From Gordonia sputi NBRC 100414 (GTDB taxonomy: Bacteria > Actinomycetota > Actinomycetes > Mycobacteriales > Mycobacteriaceae), in NCBI RefSeq assembly GCF_000248055.1, contig NZ_BAFC01000059.1, positions 1 through 64,000 of the forward strand: DNA of 64,000 nt. Reading direction: 5' to 3'. The notes under the pieces were generated by a model. The model did no database searches. It was not told where the DNA came from and saw only the letters and a list, made by a program, of their open reading frames with translations. A program made the position numbers and the translations under genes. This document shows positions 8,125-19,980 of the stretch, piece after piece; position 1 is the first letter of the stretch; the number at the start of each line of letters is the position of its first letter.

Positions 8125-9417
8125 CTACGGCAGCAGTTCGTCGAGGTCGCCGTTGACGCAATGCTCAACGACAGGACGAACCGTCTCGAAGGTGCATTCC
8201 TTGGGGTTGCCAGGCGTGCATGCGTCACCGAGGACGTGGTTGGTCAGCGCGTCGATGGTCGCGGCATCGGTGGTGATGTCAGGACGACCCTGGTAGAACT
8301 TGGTCGGCCCCTGGCCGAGGCGGTTCTTGGGGTAGGTGTCCTGCTTGACGTCGGCGAACTTCTCGACGATGCCCACGTCACGGAGCAGGCGAATCGCGGC
8401 GCCGAGAGCGGCATCGGCAGCCTGCACCTTGGTCATGCCGTGGGTATCGACACCCATCGCCTCAGCCATGTCGGCGTAGCGCTCGTACATCGCCGGCATG
8501 TTGAACGCCCAGACGCGGGGCAGGGCGATGGCGTTGTTCAGACCGTGGTGGGTGTCGAAGAAGGCCGACACCGCGTGACTGATCGAGTGGATGATGCCGA
8601 GGCCGCCGGAATTGAACGCCTGTGCAGCGATGTACTGCGCGTACATCATTCCCTCGCGACCCTTGAGGTCAACACCGTTCCACGTGGCCTCGCGCAGGTT
8701 CTCGGCCGTCATCTTCACCGCGTAGAGGGCGTTGCCCATCGACGGCGGGAAGTTGAGCCGCGAGACGTACGGCTCGGAAGCGTGTGCGAGCACGTCGAAA
8801 CCACACTGTGCGGTGAAGGCGACCGGGCAATCGTAGTAGAGGACCGGATCGTCGATGGCTAGTGTCGTGACAGCCGCGTCATCGAACGCAACGTACTTAT
8901 GCGGCTTGTCGGGATCTGTCGTGGTGTCGGTGATGACGTATGCCCACGAAGTCTCCGAACCCGTTCCGGCAGTCGTGGATACGGCGATGTGCGGCGGATT
9001 CTTGGGATTCTCGCTCTTGTTGAAACCCTCGAACTCGTTGACATTTCGTCCATCATGGGCGACGGAGATACGGGCACCCTTACAGGCATCGTGCGCGGAG
9101 CCGCCACCGATCGAGATGAACGAATCGCACTGCTCGGAGTTGTAGAGCGACACCGCGTCCATGACGTTGTAGTCCTTGGGGTTGGACTCGACCTTGTCGT
9201 AGAGCACGACCTCGAGTCCGTGGTACTTGCACGACTCGACGATCTTGTGGACCGTGTCGCTGCCACGCAGGCCGGTCGTCATGATGAGCGTCTTCTTGAA
9301 GCCGAGCTTGAGCGCCTCCGGCCCGATCATCTCGTGCGCGCCGGGGCCCATCATGGCGCGCGGAAACGGATGAAATTCCTTGATGGGGAACGGCTTGAGT
9401 AGTTCGTCTACCTGCAT
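8125..9417 (-). CDS. mno: NDMA-dependent methanol dehydrogenase (Mno/Mdo), mycofactocin-associated
   Basis: 430 residues matching the actinobacterial methanol:NDMA oxidoreductase branch of Fe-type alcohol dehydrogenases, with the characteristic N-terminus ELLKPFPIKEFHPFPRAMMG. GGGS at 104-107 binds the tightly held nicotinamide; metal ligands D208, H212, H281 and H291 are in GFDVLAHASEP, SISHAVSAF and THHGLNNA. Members oxidise methanol and other primary alcohols with a non-exchangeable cofactor, and mycofactocin is thought to be the physiological electron acceptor in place of the dye NDMA. It reads alone before a double hairpin. The ATG at 9417 has an AAGG about ten bases upstream. The remaining mycofactocin biosynthetic genes are not in the window. 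Confidence 0.93.
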   Translation of the reverse strand: MQVDELLKPFPIKEFHPFPRAMMGPGAHEMIGPEALKLGFKKTLIMTTGLRGSDTVHKIVESCKYHGLEVVLYDKVESNPKDYNVMDAVSLYNSEQCDSFISIGGGSAHDACKGARISVAHDGRNVNEFEGFNKSENPKNPPHIAVSTTAGTGSETSWAYVITDTTTDPDKPHKYVAFDDAAVTTLAIDDPVLYYDCPVAFTAQCGFDVLAHASEPYVSRLNFPPSMGNALYAVKMTAENLREATWNGVDLKGREGMMYAQYIAAQAFNSGGLGIIHSISHAVSAFFDTHHGLNNAIALPRVWAFNMPAMYERYADMAEAMGVDTHGMTKVQAADAALGAAIRLLRDVGIVEKFADVKQDTYPKNRLGQGPTKFYQGRPDITTDAATIDALTNHVLGDACTPGNPKECTFETVRPVVEHCVNGDLDELLP

Positions 9418-9569
9418 TTCTGACCTGACCTTCTCGATGCTGCCGACACACGTGGCGTCGGGAGTGGGTGAGCGATCGAGACGTTACGCGCGTCACACCC
9501 GGCCTCAGAAGTGCTTTGCGACCGAACCGTCCGATACTGCCGCCAGTACTGACCCCCGGCCGGGTCGGC

Positions 9570-9589
9570 ACCTGACCTTCCGGACAGGT
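9570..9589 (-). promoter_or_regulatory. 20-bp palindrome upstream of mno, candidate activator site
   Basis: acctgaccttccggacaggt is an interrupted palindrome (ACCTG-n-CC....GG-n-CAGGT) about 150 bp before the mno start and just past the cbiO stop. It contains GGTCAG on the minus strand, the hexamer also found twice upstream of mftM. Candidate site for MnoR; the mno core promoter itself is not obvious. Confidence 0.4.
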
Positions 9590-9596
9590 ACCCACC

Positions 9597-10355
9597 TCAG
9601 CGTTGACCGGCCCTCGCGCGCCGCAACGTCTCCGCGTCGAAACCCCACGGCAGTTCGAGCCGATGCGCGGCCAACAGTGTGGTGTCGGCAAGGATCGCGT
9701 CGACGGAATCGTCGGCGACGACGCGCCCGTCGTCGACGATCACCGCTCGGTCGCACAACTGTGCCGCATACGGCAGGTCGTGGGTGACGACGAGCATCGT
9801 CGTGTCGAGCGTGAGCAGGGTGTCCGCGAGTTCACGCCGTGCCACCGGGTCGAGGTTCGCCGAGGGCTCGTCGAGCACCAAGATGTCTGGGCGACAAGCC
9901 AATACGGTCGCGAGGGCGCCTCGTCGACGCTGTCCGCCCGACAGGTGGTGGGGACTGGCGTCCGCGTGCCGCGTCATCGACACCGCCTCGAGCGCCTCGG
10001 CGACCCGCCGCGCGAGTTCGGGTCCTTCGACGCCGAAGTTCGCGGGACCGAAGGCGACGTCCTCGGCGAGCGTCGGCATGAACAGTTGATCGTCGGGGTC
10101 CTGGAACACCAGACCGACGCGCCGTCGCACCTCGCGCAGCGTCGACTTCCCCACCGGTGAGCCATAGATCGACACCGAACCCGACGTCGGCAGGAGCACG
10201 CCGTTGAGCGCAAGCATCAGGGTGGTCTTTCCCGCTCCGTTGGGGCCGAGAACTGCCACCCGCTCGCCCTCGGCGACCGACAGGTCGATGCCGTCGAGCG
10301 CGAGATGTCCATCGGGATAAGCGAATCGGAGGGCGCGGATGTCGATCGCGTTCAT
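9597..10355 (-). CDS. cbiO: Cobalt/nickel ECF transporter ATPase CbiO
   Basis: 252 residues. ABC ATPase with Walker A GPNGAGKTT, signature LSGGQRRRGALATVLA, Walker B ILVLDEPSANLDP and the His switch VVTHDLPYA, in the order and length typical of the CbiO/NikO energising subunit. The ATG at 10355 overlaps the cbiQ stop (ATGA); an upstream in-frame extension inside cbiQ lacks family resemblance. It is the last gene of cbiM-cbiN-cbiQ-cbiO and powers metal uptake at the inner membrane. Cobalt rather than nickel is favoured by the cobalamin adenosyltransferase gene nearby, but this is inference. Confidence 0.92.
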   Translation of the reverse strand: MNAIDIRALRFAYPDGHLALDGIDLSVAEGERVAVLGPNGAGKTTLMLALNGVLLPTSGSVSIYGSPVGKSTLREVRRRVGLVFQDPDDQLFMPTLAEDVAFGPANFGVEGPELARRVAEALEAVSMTRHADASPHHLSGGQRRRGALATVLACRPDILVLDEPSANLDPVARRELADTLLTLDTTMLVVTHDLPYAAQLCDRAVIVDDGRVVADDSVDAILADTTLLAAHRLELPWGFDAETLRRARAGQR

Positions 10356-11128
10356 GCCAGACTCCACGCTGTGGCCGCCACCACGACGGCTGCTACCGCG
10401 GGAAGCAACACCAGCGTCCACTGCGCAGACGTCGCGCGCGGCGACGTCGCCACGCCGGGCATGTCGGGGATCGCTCCGGTGAACCCCCTCGACATCATCG
10501 CGAGGTGTACTCGCTCGCCACGTTCGTAGGAGCGCAGAAATACCGATCCGATGCTCACGGCAACAGCCTTGGCCTGATGCAGTGCGCGCGGAGAATCACC
10601 TCGGGCGGTGCGCGCGATCTGCATGCGCTTGACCTCCGCGGACAGCAGATCCACGTACCGCAGCATCATGACGAAGATCGGCGTGATCGTGCGCGGAACC
10701 CCGAGCCTGCTCAGCGCGACGGGCAGCTCGCGAGCAGGGGTCGTCGCAGCGAAGGTCAACGACGCCGCGACACCGAGCGTGCCCTTGACGACGATTCCCC
10801 AAGCCGCGTAAAGCCCTGCCACGGAAAGGGATACGCCGACGACATCGACGCGACGCCCACCTTCGGCGAACGGCAGAAGCACGGCGAGGACGACAAACGG
10901 AACCTCGATCAGCATCCGTGGAAGGATCCACCGGATCGGAACGCGGGCGAGCTGCCACACGACGAGCACGATGGCCGCGAAGCCCAGATAGGGCCAGAAC
11001 ATTTCGCGCGGCGTCGCGACCACGGCGAACACGAACACCACGAGGCAGACCAGTTTGACTTCGGTCGGCGCGCGGTGCACACGCGAGGTGACGTCGCGGT
11101 AGAGCGGATGTGCGTGCCCGGCGCCCAT
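10352..11128 (-). CDS. cbiQ: Cobalt/nickel ECF transporter transmembrane subunit CbiQ
   Basis: 258 residues with about five to six membrane segments and the T-component coupling region near RTARGDSPRALHQ and SYERGERVHLAMMSRGFTG, the two short Ala-Arg-Gly type motifs that contact CbiO. It follows cbiN by two bases and overlaps cbiO by ATGA. The start at 11128 (ATGGGCGCCGGGCACGCA) gives the N-terminus MGAGHAHPLYRDVTSRVH typical of the family. Confidence 0.9.
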   Translation of the reverse strand: MGAGHAHPLYRDVTSRVHRAPTEVKLVCLVVFVFAVVATPREMFWPYLGFAAIVLVVWQLARVPIRWILPRMLIEVPFVVLAVLLPFAEGGRRVDVVGVSLSVAGLYAAWGIVVKGTLGVAASLTFAATTPARELPVALSRLGVPRTITPIFVMMLRYVDLLSAEVKRMQIARTARGDSPRALHQAKAVAVSIGSVFLRSYERGERVHLAMMSRGFTGAIPDMPGVATSPRATSAQWTLVLLPAVAAVVVAATAWSLA

Positions 11129-11130
11129 CG

Positions 11131-11526
11131 TCAGTCGTTTGCCTGCGCTGGCGCGACGCTCGTTCGACGGGCGCGGGCGATCAGCCAGAACGCGCCGACC
11201 GCCACCGCGAGAGTGACGAGCACCCCGATGATCCCGGCGATGCCGTTGGTGTACTGAGCACCCTTCACCGCATATTCGGCGAGCGGCGACGTCGACATCG
11301 CGTGATCGGTGGCGTGCTGTGCGATGCAGGTCCCCTTCAGCTCCTCGACGCCGTTGACCGTGACGGTCTGACAACCCTGCAGAGTGGCCGAATCGAGACC
11401 GTCTGGCGAGCTGCTCGCAAAGTAGGACAGCAGTCCCGCGATCAGCAGCGCAACCACGGCGAACAGGATGAGGAAGTGTCGACGCCGCACTCGTGGCGGG
11501 CGCGACTCTGACGCGGCGATACTCAT
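11131..11526 (-). CDS. cbiN: Cobalt transporter accessory protein CbiN-like (PDGLE domain)
   Basis: 131 residues with an N-terminal membrane segment (about 17-35), an extracytoplasmic loop carrying SSSPDGLDSATLQG, a version of the PDGLE signature, and a second membrane segment (about 97-118). It overlaps cbiM by ATGA and sits two bases before cbiQ. CbiN-type subunits hold the substrate-binding subunit CbiM open for metal loading. Confidence 0.85.
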   Translation of the reverse strand: MSIAASESRPPRVRRRHFLILFAVVALLIAGLLSYFASSSPDGLDSATLQGCQTVTVNGVEELKGTCIAQHATDHAMSTSPLAEYAVKGAQYTNGIAGIIGVLVTLAVAVGAFWLIARARRTSVAPAQAND

Positions 11527-12233
11527 GCCGCCACCTCGATTCGCTCGGAGGCATCGCGTTCGCGCCGCAGCAGGTAGACGAGGTCGGGACGCGCTTTGGC
11601 GACGGCGACGACAGTCACCGCGGTGATCAGCCCCTCACCGATTCCGATCAGGATATGGGTGCCCCACATGTAGCCCGCGACAGTCGTCAGGGACGTCATC
11701 GCGGCACCGCCGATCGCGTACTCGATGACGAATCCTGTTGCAGCGGAGACGGTTCCACACAACGCCGCAATGAACGCGATCGCGCCGAGCCGCGACACCC
11801 CGTGGCGTCGGAAACGCAGGAGTCGCGACAACCCGACTGCGACGCCGTACCCGACGAACGTCGAGATCAGGGCCATGTTGGTGATGTTGGCTCCGAGCGC
11901 GGTGACGCCGCCGTCGGCGAACAGCAGACACTGCACCACGAGGACGATCGCGATGCACAGTGCACCGGTGTACGGCCCGACCAGAATGGCAGCGAGCGTG
12001 CCACCCAGCAGGTGCCCGCTGACGCCGGGCAGGATAGGGAAATTGATCATCTGGACGGCGAAGATGAACGCGGCGACGAGTCCGGCCATCGGTACGGCCT
12101 TCTCGTCCAGATCGGTCCGTGCGCGCCACGCACAGAATGCGAGTCCCGCGGCGGCGACGACACCAAACAGAATCGACGTCTGCGCATTGATGATTCCGTC
12201 GCTCATGTGCATGGCGACGACGGTGGTGGACAT
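11523..12233 (-). CDS. cbiM: Cobalt/nickel-binding membrane subunit CbiM
   Basis: Membrane S-component of the cobalt ECF importer, 236 residues from the ATG at 12233, with about seven hydrophobic segments and the conserved NFPILPGVSGHLLGG metal-site loop. CbiM proteins coordinate the metal with the N-terminal Met-His, seen here as MHMSDGII. That Met is at 12212, seven codons inside the start chosen from the ribosome-binding sequence aaggga before 12233. Either the true start is 12212, which has no obvious Shine-Dalgarno, or the short leader peptide is removed. First gene of the cbi operon. Confidence 0.9.
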   Translation of the reverse strand: MSTTVVAMHMSDGIINAQTSILFGVVAAAGLAFCAWRARTDLDEKAVPMAGLVAAFIFAVQMINFPILPGVSGHLLGGTLAAILVGPYTGALCIAIVLVVQCLLFADGGVTALGANITNMALISTFVGYGVAVGLSRLLRFRRHGVSRLGAIAFIAALCGTVSAATGFVIEYAIGGAAMTSLTTVAGYMWGTHILIGIGEGLITAVTVVAVAKARPDLVYLLRRERDASERIEVAA

Positions 12234-12334
12234 TGAGCGGTGTCCCTTCAACGGGTGAACACGAGTGTGCCGTCAGACCCGTTGGCGTGCAGTCCGAACG
12301 AACACGATGCGTCAGACGTTAGGTCCGGCACCGA

Positions 12335-12361
12335 CATCTGTCCACTTATTCAGATGTTGAA
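12335..12361 (-). promoter_or_regulatory. Overlapping inverted repeats before cbiM, candidate ArsR operator
   Basis: catctg (12335-12340) and cagatg (12351-12356) form a 6-10-6 inverted repeat; ttca-gatgt-tgaa (12349-12361) is a second one overlapping it. ArsR/SmtB metal sensors bind imperfect repeats of this size. It lies in the 200-bp gap between arsR and cbiM. No cobalamin riboswitch features were recognised in that gap. Confidence 0.5.
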
Positions 12362-12435
12362 GCGGGCAGACTATCCGAACGGTCAGGTGTGACACTGGCC
12401 ACACGACGCTCCTCGACGACCGACCTGCCTGTTGC

Positions 12436-12744
12436 CTAGGAGGGCGGGTTGTGGCCAGCACCGATCCAGTGCAGAAGATCGTGGACCGTCTCGTCGTCGA
12501 GCCGATAGCTCACCGATCGTCCGACGCGTGTCGACGTGACCCAGCCCTGATGGCGCAGCACGCGCAGCGCCTGCGAGACCGCCGTCTCGGTGCGCCCGAC
12601 CTCGGTGGCGATGTCGCCGACGATGATGCCCGGATGCCGGTGCAGCAGCAGCAGGATCTCCAGTCGGTGCGGGTCCGACAACAGGTCGAACCTGGTGGAC
12701 CACTCCGCGATGTCGACGCCGCGAGCGTGCTCAGTGTCGGCCAT
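12436..12744 (-). CDS. ArsR/SmtB-family metal-responsive repressor
   Basis: 102 residues. Winged helix-turn-helix with recognition region GRTETAVSQALRVLRHQGWV and an alpha-5 metal site candidate DDETVHDLLHWIGAGH (Asp/His spacing as in NmtR/KmtR-like sensors). No alpha-3 CxC cysteine pair, which argues for Ni/Co/Zn rather than As/Cd sensing. It starts four bases after the murA stop and precedes the cbi operon, whose expression it probably represses when metal is plentiful. Confidence 0.82.
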   Translation of the reverse strand: MADTEHARGVDIAEWSTRFDLLSDPHRLEILLLLHRHPGIIVGDIATEVGRTETAVSQALRVLRHQGWVTSTRVGRSVSYRLDDETVHDLLHWIGAGHNPPS

Positions 12745-12748
12745 GTAC

Positions 12749-14005
12749 TTACCCGGTGACGCGTTCGATCTCGCCGCCGAGGCTCCGCAGATTCTCGACG
12801 AAGTGCGGATACCCCCGGTCGATGTGCTCGACGTCGTGCACCTCGGTCACCCCGTCTGCGACCAGGCCGGCGAGGACGAGACCTGCACCCGCGCGAATAT
12901 CCGAACACCACACGGGCGCGCTGGAGAGCCTCTCGATGCCACGAATGACCGCGTGATGGCCGTCCGTACGTGCATCCGCACCGAGGCGAACCATCTCCTC
13001 GACGAAGCGGAATCGCGCCTCGAAGACGTTCTCGGTGATCACCGACATCCCCTCGGCGATCGACGCCCAGCCGATCGCCATCGGCTGCAGGTCCGTCGGG
13101 AAGCCGGGGAACGGCAGCGTCGAGACGTTGACGGCGGTTGGCCTCCGGTCATGGCTGACACGGAACCCATTCGGATGCGTCTCGACGCGGGCCCCGGTGT
13201 CGACGAGCTTGTTCAACACCAGCTGCAGGTGGTGGGGATTGACGCCGTTGACCGTGACGTCGCCGCGGGTCATCACCGCGGCGATACCCCACGTCGCGCC
13301 GACGATCCTGTCGCCGACCACCCGGTGGGTGGTGGGATGCAGCCGCTCGACGCCGGTGACCGTCAACGTCGACGTCCCCGCGCCCTCGATCCGCGCACCC
13401 ATCTGTTGCAGCATCACGCACAGATCGACGATCTCGGGCTCACGGGCAGCATTGTCGATGACCGTCTCACCCTCGGCGAGCACCGCGGCCATCAGGATGT
13501 TCTCCGTGGCGCCGACCGAAGGGAATTCGAGTGCGATCGGGGCGCCGACGAGCGCGTCGGCCTCGGCGACCACACAGCCGTGTTCAATCGAGCTGTGCGC
13601 GCCCAGCGCGCGCAACCCCGCCTGATGCATGTCGAGTGGTCGGGAACCGATCGCATCGCCACCGGGGAGAGCGACGACGGCGCGTCGACACCGAGCCATC
13701 AACGGTCCCAGCACGCACACCGACGCACGGAACTGCTTCACCGCGTCGAAGTCTGCGTGGTACTTGGGTTCTGCGGGCGCTTCGATCGTGACCGTCTCAC
13801 CGTCGATCTCAACGACAGCACCAAGACCGCGCAGAACGTCGGCCATGAGCGGGACGTCGGCGATCTCGGGCGAATTGGTCAACGTGGTCGTGCCCTCGGC
13901 GAGCAACGACGCAGCCATCAGCTTGAGGACACTGTTCTTGGCCCCACCGACCGACACCTCGCCATGCAGGCGTGCTCCCCCGGACACCAGAAACCGATCA
14001 CTCAC
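12749..14005 (-). CDS. murA: UDP-N-acetylglucosamine 1-carboxyvinyltransferase MurA
   Basis: 418 residues. First committed enzyme of peptidoglycan synthesis, adding enolpyruvate to UDP-GlcNAc. The GTG start at 14005 gives [20 protein letters not shown], matching the mycobacterial N-terminus; a longer upstream frame is possible but unlike the family. KN motif [10 protein letters not shown] near 21-30. The active-site loop reads [13 protein letters not shown], with Asp at 117 where most bacteria have Cys; this change is known from Mycobacterium and makes MurA insensitive to fosfomycin. Divergent from the adenosyltransferase gene, and followed closely by arsR. Confidence 0.96.
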   Translation of the reverse strand: MSDRFLVSGGARLHGEVSVGGAKNSVLKLMAASLLAEGTTTLTNSPEIADVPLMADVLRGLGAVVEIDGETVTIEAPAEPKYHADFDAVKQFRASVCVLGPLMARCRRAVVALPGGDAIGSRPLDMHQAGLRALGAHSSIEHGCVVAEADALVGAPIALEFPSVGATENILMAAVLAEGETVIDNAAREPEIVDLCVMLQQMGARIEGAGTSTLTVTGVERLHPTTHRVVGDRIVGATWGIAAVMTRGDVTVNGVNPHHLQLVLNKLVDTGARVETHPNGFRVSHDRRPTAVNVSTLPFPGFPTDLQPMAIGWASIAEGMSVITENVFEARFRFVEEMVRLGADARTDGHHAVIRGIERLSSAPVWCSDIRAGAGLVLAGLVADGVTEVHDVEHIDRGYPHFVENLRSLGGEIERVTG

Positions 14006-14075
14006 GTGAGATACCTTATCCGCCTCACGCCAGTGCTCGACGCACAGCACTGGACCTGCGGTTACATTTGGATTC

Positions 14076-14672
14076 ATGGCCGTGCACTTGACTCGTATCT
14101 ACACCCGCACCGGCGACGACGGCACCACCGGGCTCAGCGACTTCTCGCGCGTACCCAAGACCGATGCGCGCGTTGTCGCCTACGCCGACTGCGACGAGGC
14201 CAACACCGTTATCGGCGCGGCCCTCGCACTGGGTGGGCAGATCCCAGAAGCGATCGCCGGCGTGCTCACGACGGTCCAGAACGACCTCTTCGACGCCGGG
14301 GCCGACCTCTCGACACCAGTGGTCGAGGACCCCAAGTATCCGCCGCTACGCATCGAACAGAGCTATATCGATGCCCTCGAATCGTGGTGTGACGACTTCG
14401 GCGCCGACCTGGCCGCCCTGAATTCGTTCGTTCTGCCCGGTGGCACCCCGTTCGCCGCGCTATTACACCAGGCGCGCGCAGTCACTCGTCGAGCCGAACG
14501 TTCGGCGTGGGCTGCGGTCGACGCCGACCCCGAGCACACGTCCGTCCTACCCGCCCGGTACCTGAATCGGTTGTCGGATCTGCTGTTCATCCTGTCCCGA
14601 GTCGCCAATCGCGGACCGGACGGAGAGGGCGACGTCACCTGGATTCCCGGCGGGGATCGTCACCGCCCCTGA
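14076..14672 (+). CDS. ATP:cob(I)alamin adenosyltransferase, PduO type
   Basis: 198 residues with the PduO-type N-terminal ATP-binding motif [33 protein letters not shown], and the C-terminal [18 protein letters not shown] signature. It converts cob(I)alamin to adenosylcobalamin, for example for methylmalonyl-CoA mutase. Divergent from murA as in Mycobacterium (Rv1314c beside murA). Its closeness to a cobalt importer is functionally sensible but the two are on opposite strands. Confidence 0.92.
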   Translation: MAVHLTRIYTRTGDDGTTGLSDFSRVPKTDARVVAYADCDEANTVIGAALALGGQIPEAIAGVLTTVQNDLFDAGADLSTPVVEDPKYPPLRIEQSYIDALESWCDDFGADLAALNSFVLPGGTPFAALLHQARAVTRRAERSAWAAVDADPEHTSVLPARYLNRLSDLLFILSRVANRGPDGEGDVTWIPGGDRHRP

Positions 14673-14709
14673 GCGCCGTGCTCGAGCGTCACGGCTCGGG
14701 CGTTACCGG

Positions 14710-15153
14710 TCAGGCGCTCCGACGCCGCTGTGAGCGCTGCGGAGCTCCCGCCTCCAGCCACGCCTGGAAGGCCGTGACCCCGTCGAGGGTCAGCGCGAGT
14801 TCGTACTCGCTGGGCTCGTCGTCGTCGTGGTATTCACGCACGTGCAGAATGGTCATCCCGTCGAGGATGACGCCCTCGGTGCCTGCAGCACACCGCCGAC
14901 CGACGATCTCGATGCTGTGGCGGGGGAAGCGGCGTGACGGACCGGGCCGCAGCGAGCTGAGCCGGAAGTACCGCAGCGATTCGTCGCCGTAGTGGACGGT
15001 GCCGTGCCGCCAGCCCTCGTCGAGCTCGGCAGGCAGATCACGCAACAGCGCGGGGGTGCCCGCGCTGCGCAATTGTTGTAGTCGGTATGCCAGCAGGCCG
15101 CAGACAACCAGCGCCACCACAAGCAGAATCAGCAGGACGACCACAACGGTCAC
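14710..15153 (-). CDS. DUF2550 membrane-anchored protein downstream of atp operon
   Basis: 147 residues: one N-terminal membrane helix (about 3-24, MTVVVVLLILLVVALVVCGL) followed by a cytoplasmic domain with GTVHYGDESLRYFRLSSL and PRHSIEIVGRR, typical of the actinobacterial DUF2550 family found after atpC (Rv1312 in M. tuberculosis). Function unknown. Separated from atpC by 236 bp that contain a hairpin, so it may be transcribed on its own. Confidence 0.85.
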   Translation of the reverse strand: MTVVVVLLILLVVALVVCGLLAYRLQQLRSAGTPALLRDLPAELDEGWRHGTVHYGDESLRYFRLSSLRPGPSRRFPRHSIEIVGRRCAAGTEGVILDGMTILHVREYHDDDEPSEYELALTLDGVTAFQAWLEAGAPQRSQRRRSA

Positions 15154-15264
15154 GCGGCATACCTCCCTCGCGCGGGTTGCATCACCGAGATGTCGGCGGG
15201 CTGTCGACGGGCTGTTTCGGTGATGACTCCCCCCAGCATGCCAGTAGACCGTATGACGCAGCCA

Positions 15265-15287
15265 GCCACCCGCGAAGCGCGGGTGGC
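15265..15287 (-). terminator. Hairpin after the ATP synthase operon
   Basis: gccacccgcg (15265-15274) pairs perfectly with cgcgggtggc (15278-15287) around a three-base loop, in the gap between atpC and the DUF2550 gene. No U tract follows. A second palindrome, gagtcatc-gt-gatgactc at 15303-15320, lies just upstream of it on the minus strand. Confidence 0.55.
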
Positions 15288-15389
15288 CGGCAGACGACTA
15301 CCGAGTCATCGTGATGACTCGTATTCAATTGTGACGCAACGGTTTTCGTCCAGATCAGGACGTCACCGCACGCATCGGCTCGTTCTCGA

Positions 15390-15767
15390 TCAGGCGATCT
15401 GCTCCGCGGCGCGCAACCGTGCATGCGCACGGTTGTACTCCGTGGTACCGGGCTCTGCGGACTCGAGCGCGGACTTCTCGGCGTTGACGTCGACGCCGTC
15501 GGCCCATTCTGCGGCCTCGGCGAGAATCGTCACCGACTCGCCCGTCACCGAGATGAATCCGCCTTCGACGGCGGCCGCCTTGCGGGTGCCGCTCTCCTCG
15601 ACGATCACCACGAACCCGCCGGGGACGAGTTGTCCGAGTAGCGGTTCGTGATTGGCCAGCACACCCATCTCGCCGACCGTGGTCTGCGCGATGACGAATG
15701 TGGCCTCACCCGAGTACAGCTCGGCGTCGGCGGATACGACCTCGACGTGGAAGGACTTCTCAGCCAT
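15390..15767 (-). CDS. atpC: F1 ATP synthase epsilon subunit
   Basis: 125 residues, shorter than the E. coli protein (about 138) as in mycobacteria. Beta-sandwich N-terminus FHVEVVSADAELYSGEATFV, VGEMGVLANHEPLL, and a reduced C-terminal helical part ending RAHARLRAAEQIA. Last gene of the operon, ten bases after atpD. Confidence 0.95.
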   Translation of the reverse strand: MAEKSFHVEVVSADAELYSGEATFVIAQTTVGEMGVLANHEPLLGQLVPGGFVVIVEESGTRKAAAVEGGFISVTGESVTILAEAAEWADGVDVNAEKSALESAEPGTTEYNRAHARLRAAEQIA

Positions 15768-15776
15768 GGCGTACCG

Positions 15777-18211
<2,435 letters not shown>

Positions 18212-18273
18212 GAGCCCTCACCCCTTCTTCCTTGGCACGGATACGCCCGATGCGGGCACGGACGGACACGCGA

Positions 18274-19902
<1,629 letters not shown>

Positions 19903-19980
19903 GGGTTCTCGTCTTTCTTGATGTCGGTCGGTGTGAGTGAGTCGTGGTGGTGAGGTGTCGTTCGCGACTGCGAGACGCGG

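Noticed and set aside
12237-12435. Possible cobalamin riboswitch before cbiM
   Set aside because: I could not find the conserved B12-box type core in the minus strand; the inverted repeats fit an ArsR operator better. A covariance-model search would settle it.
14675-14695. Terminator between the adenosyltransferase and DUF2550 genes
   Set aside because: gccgtg/cacggc gives only six pairs with no U tract; too weak to list.
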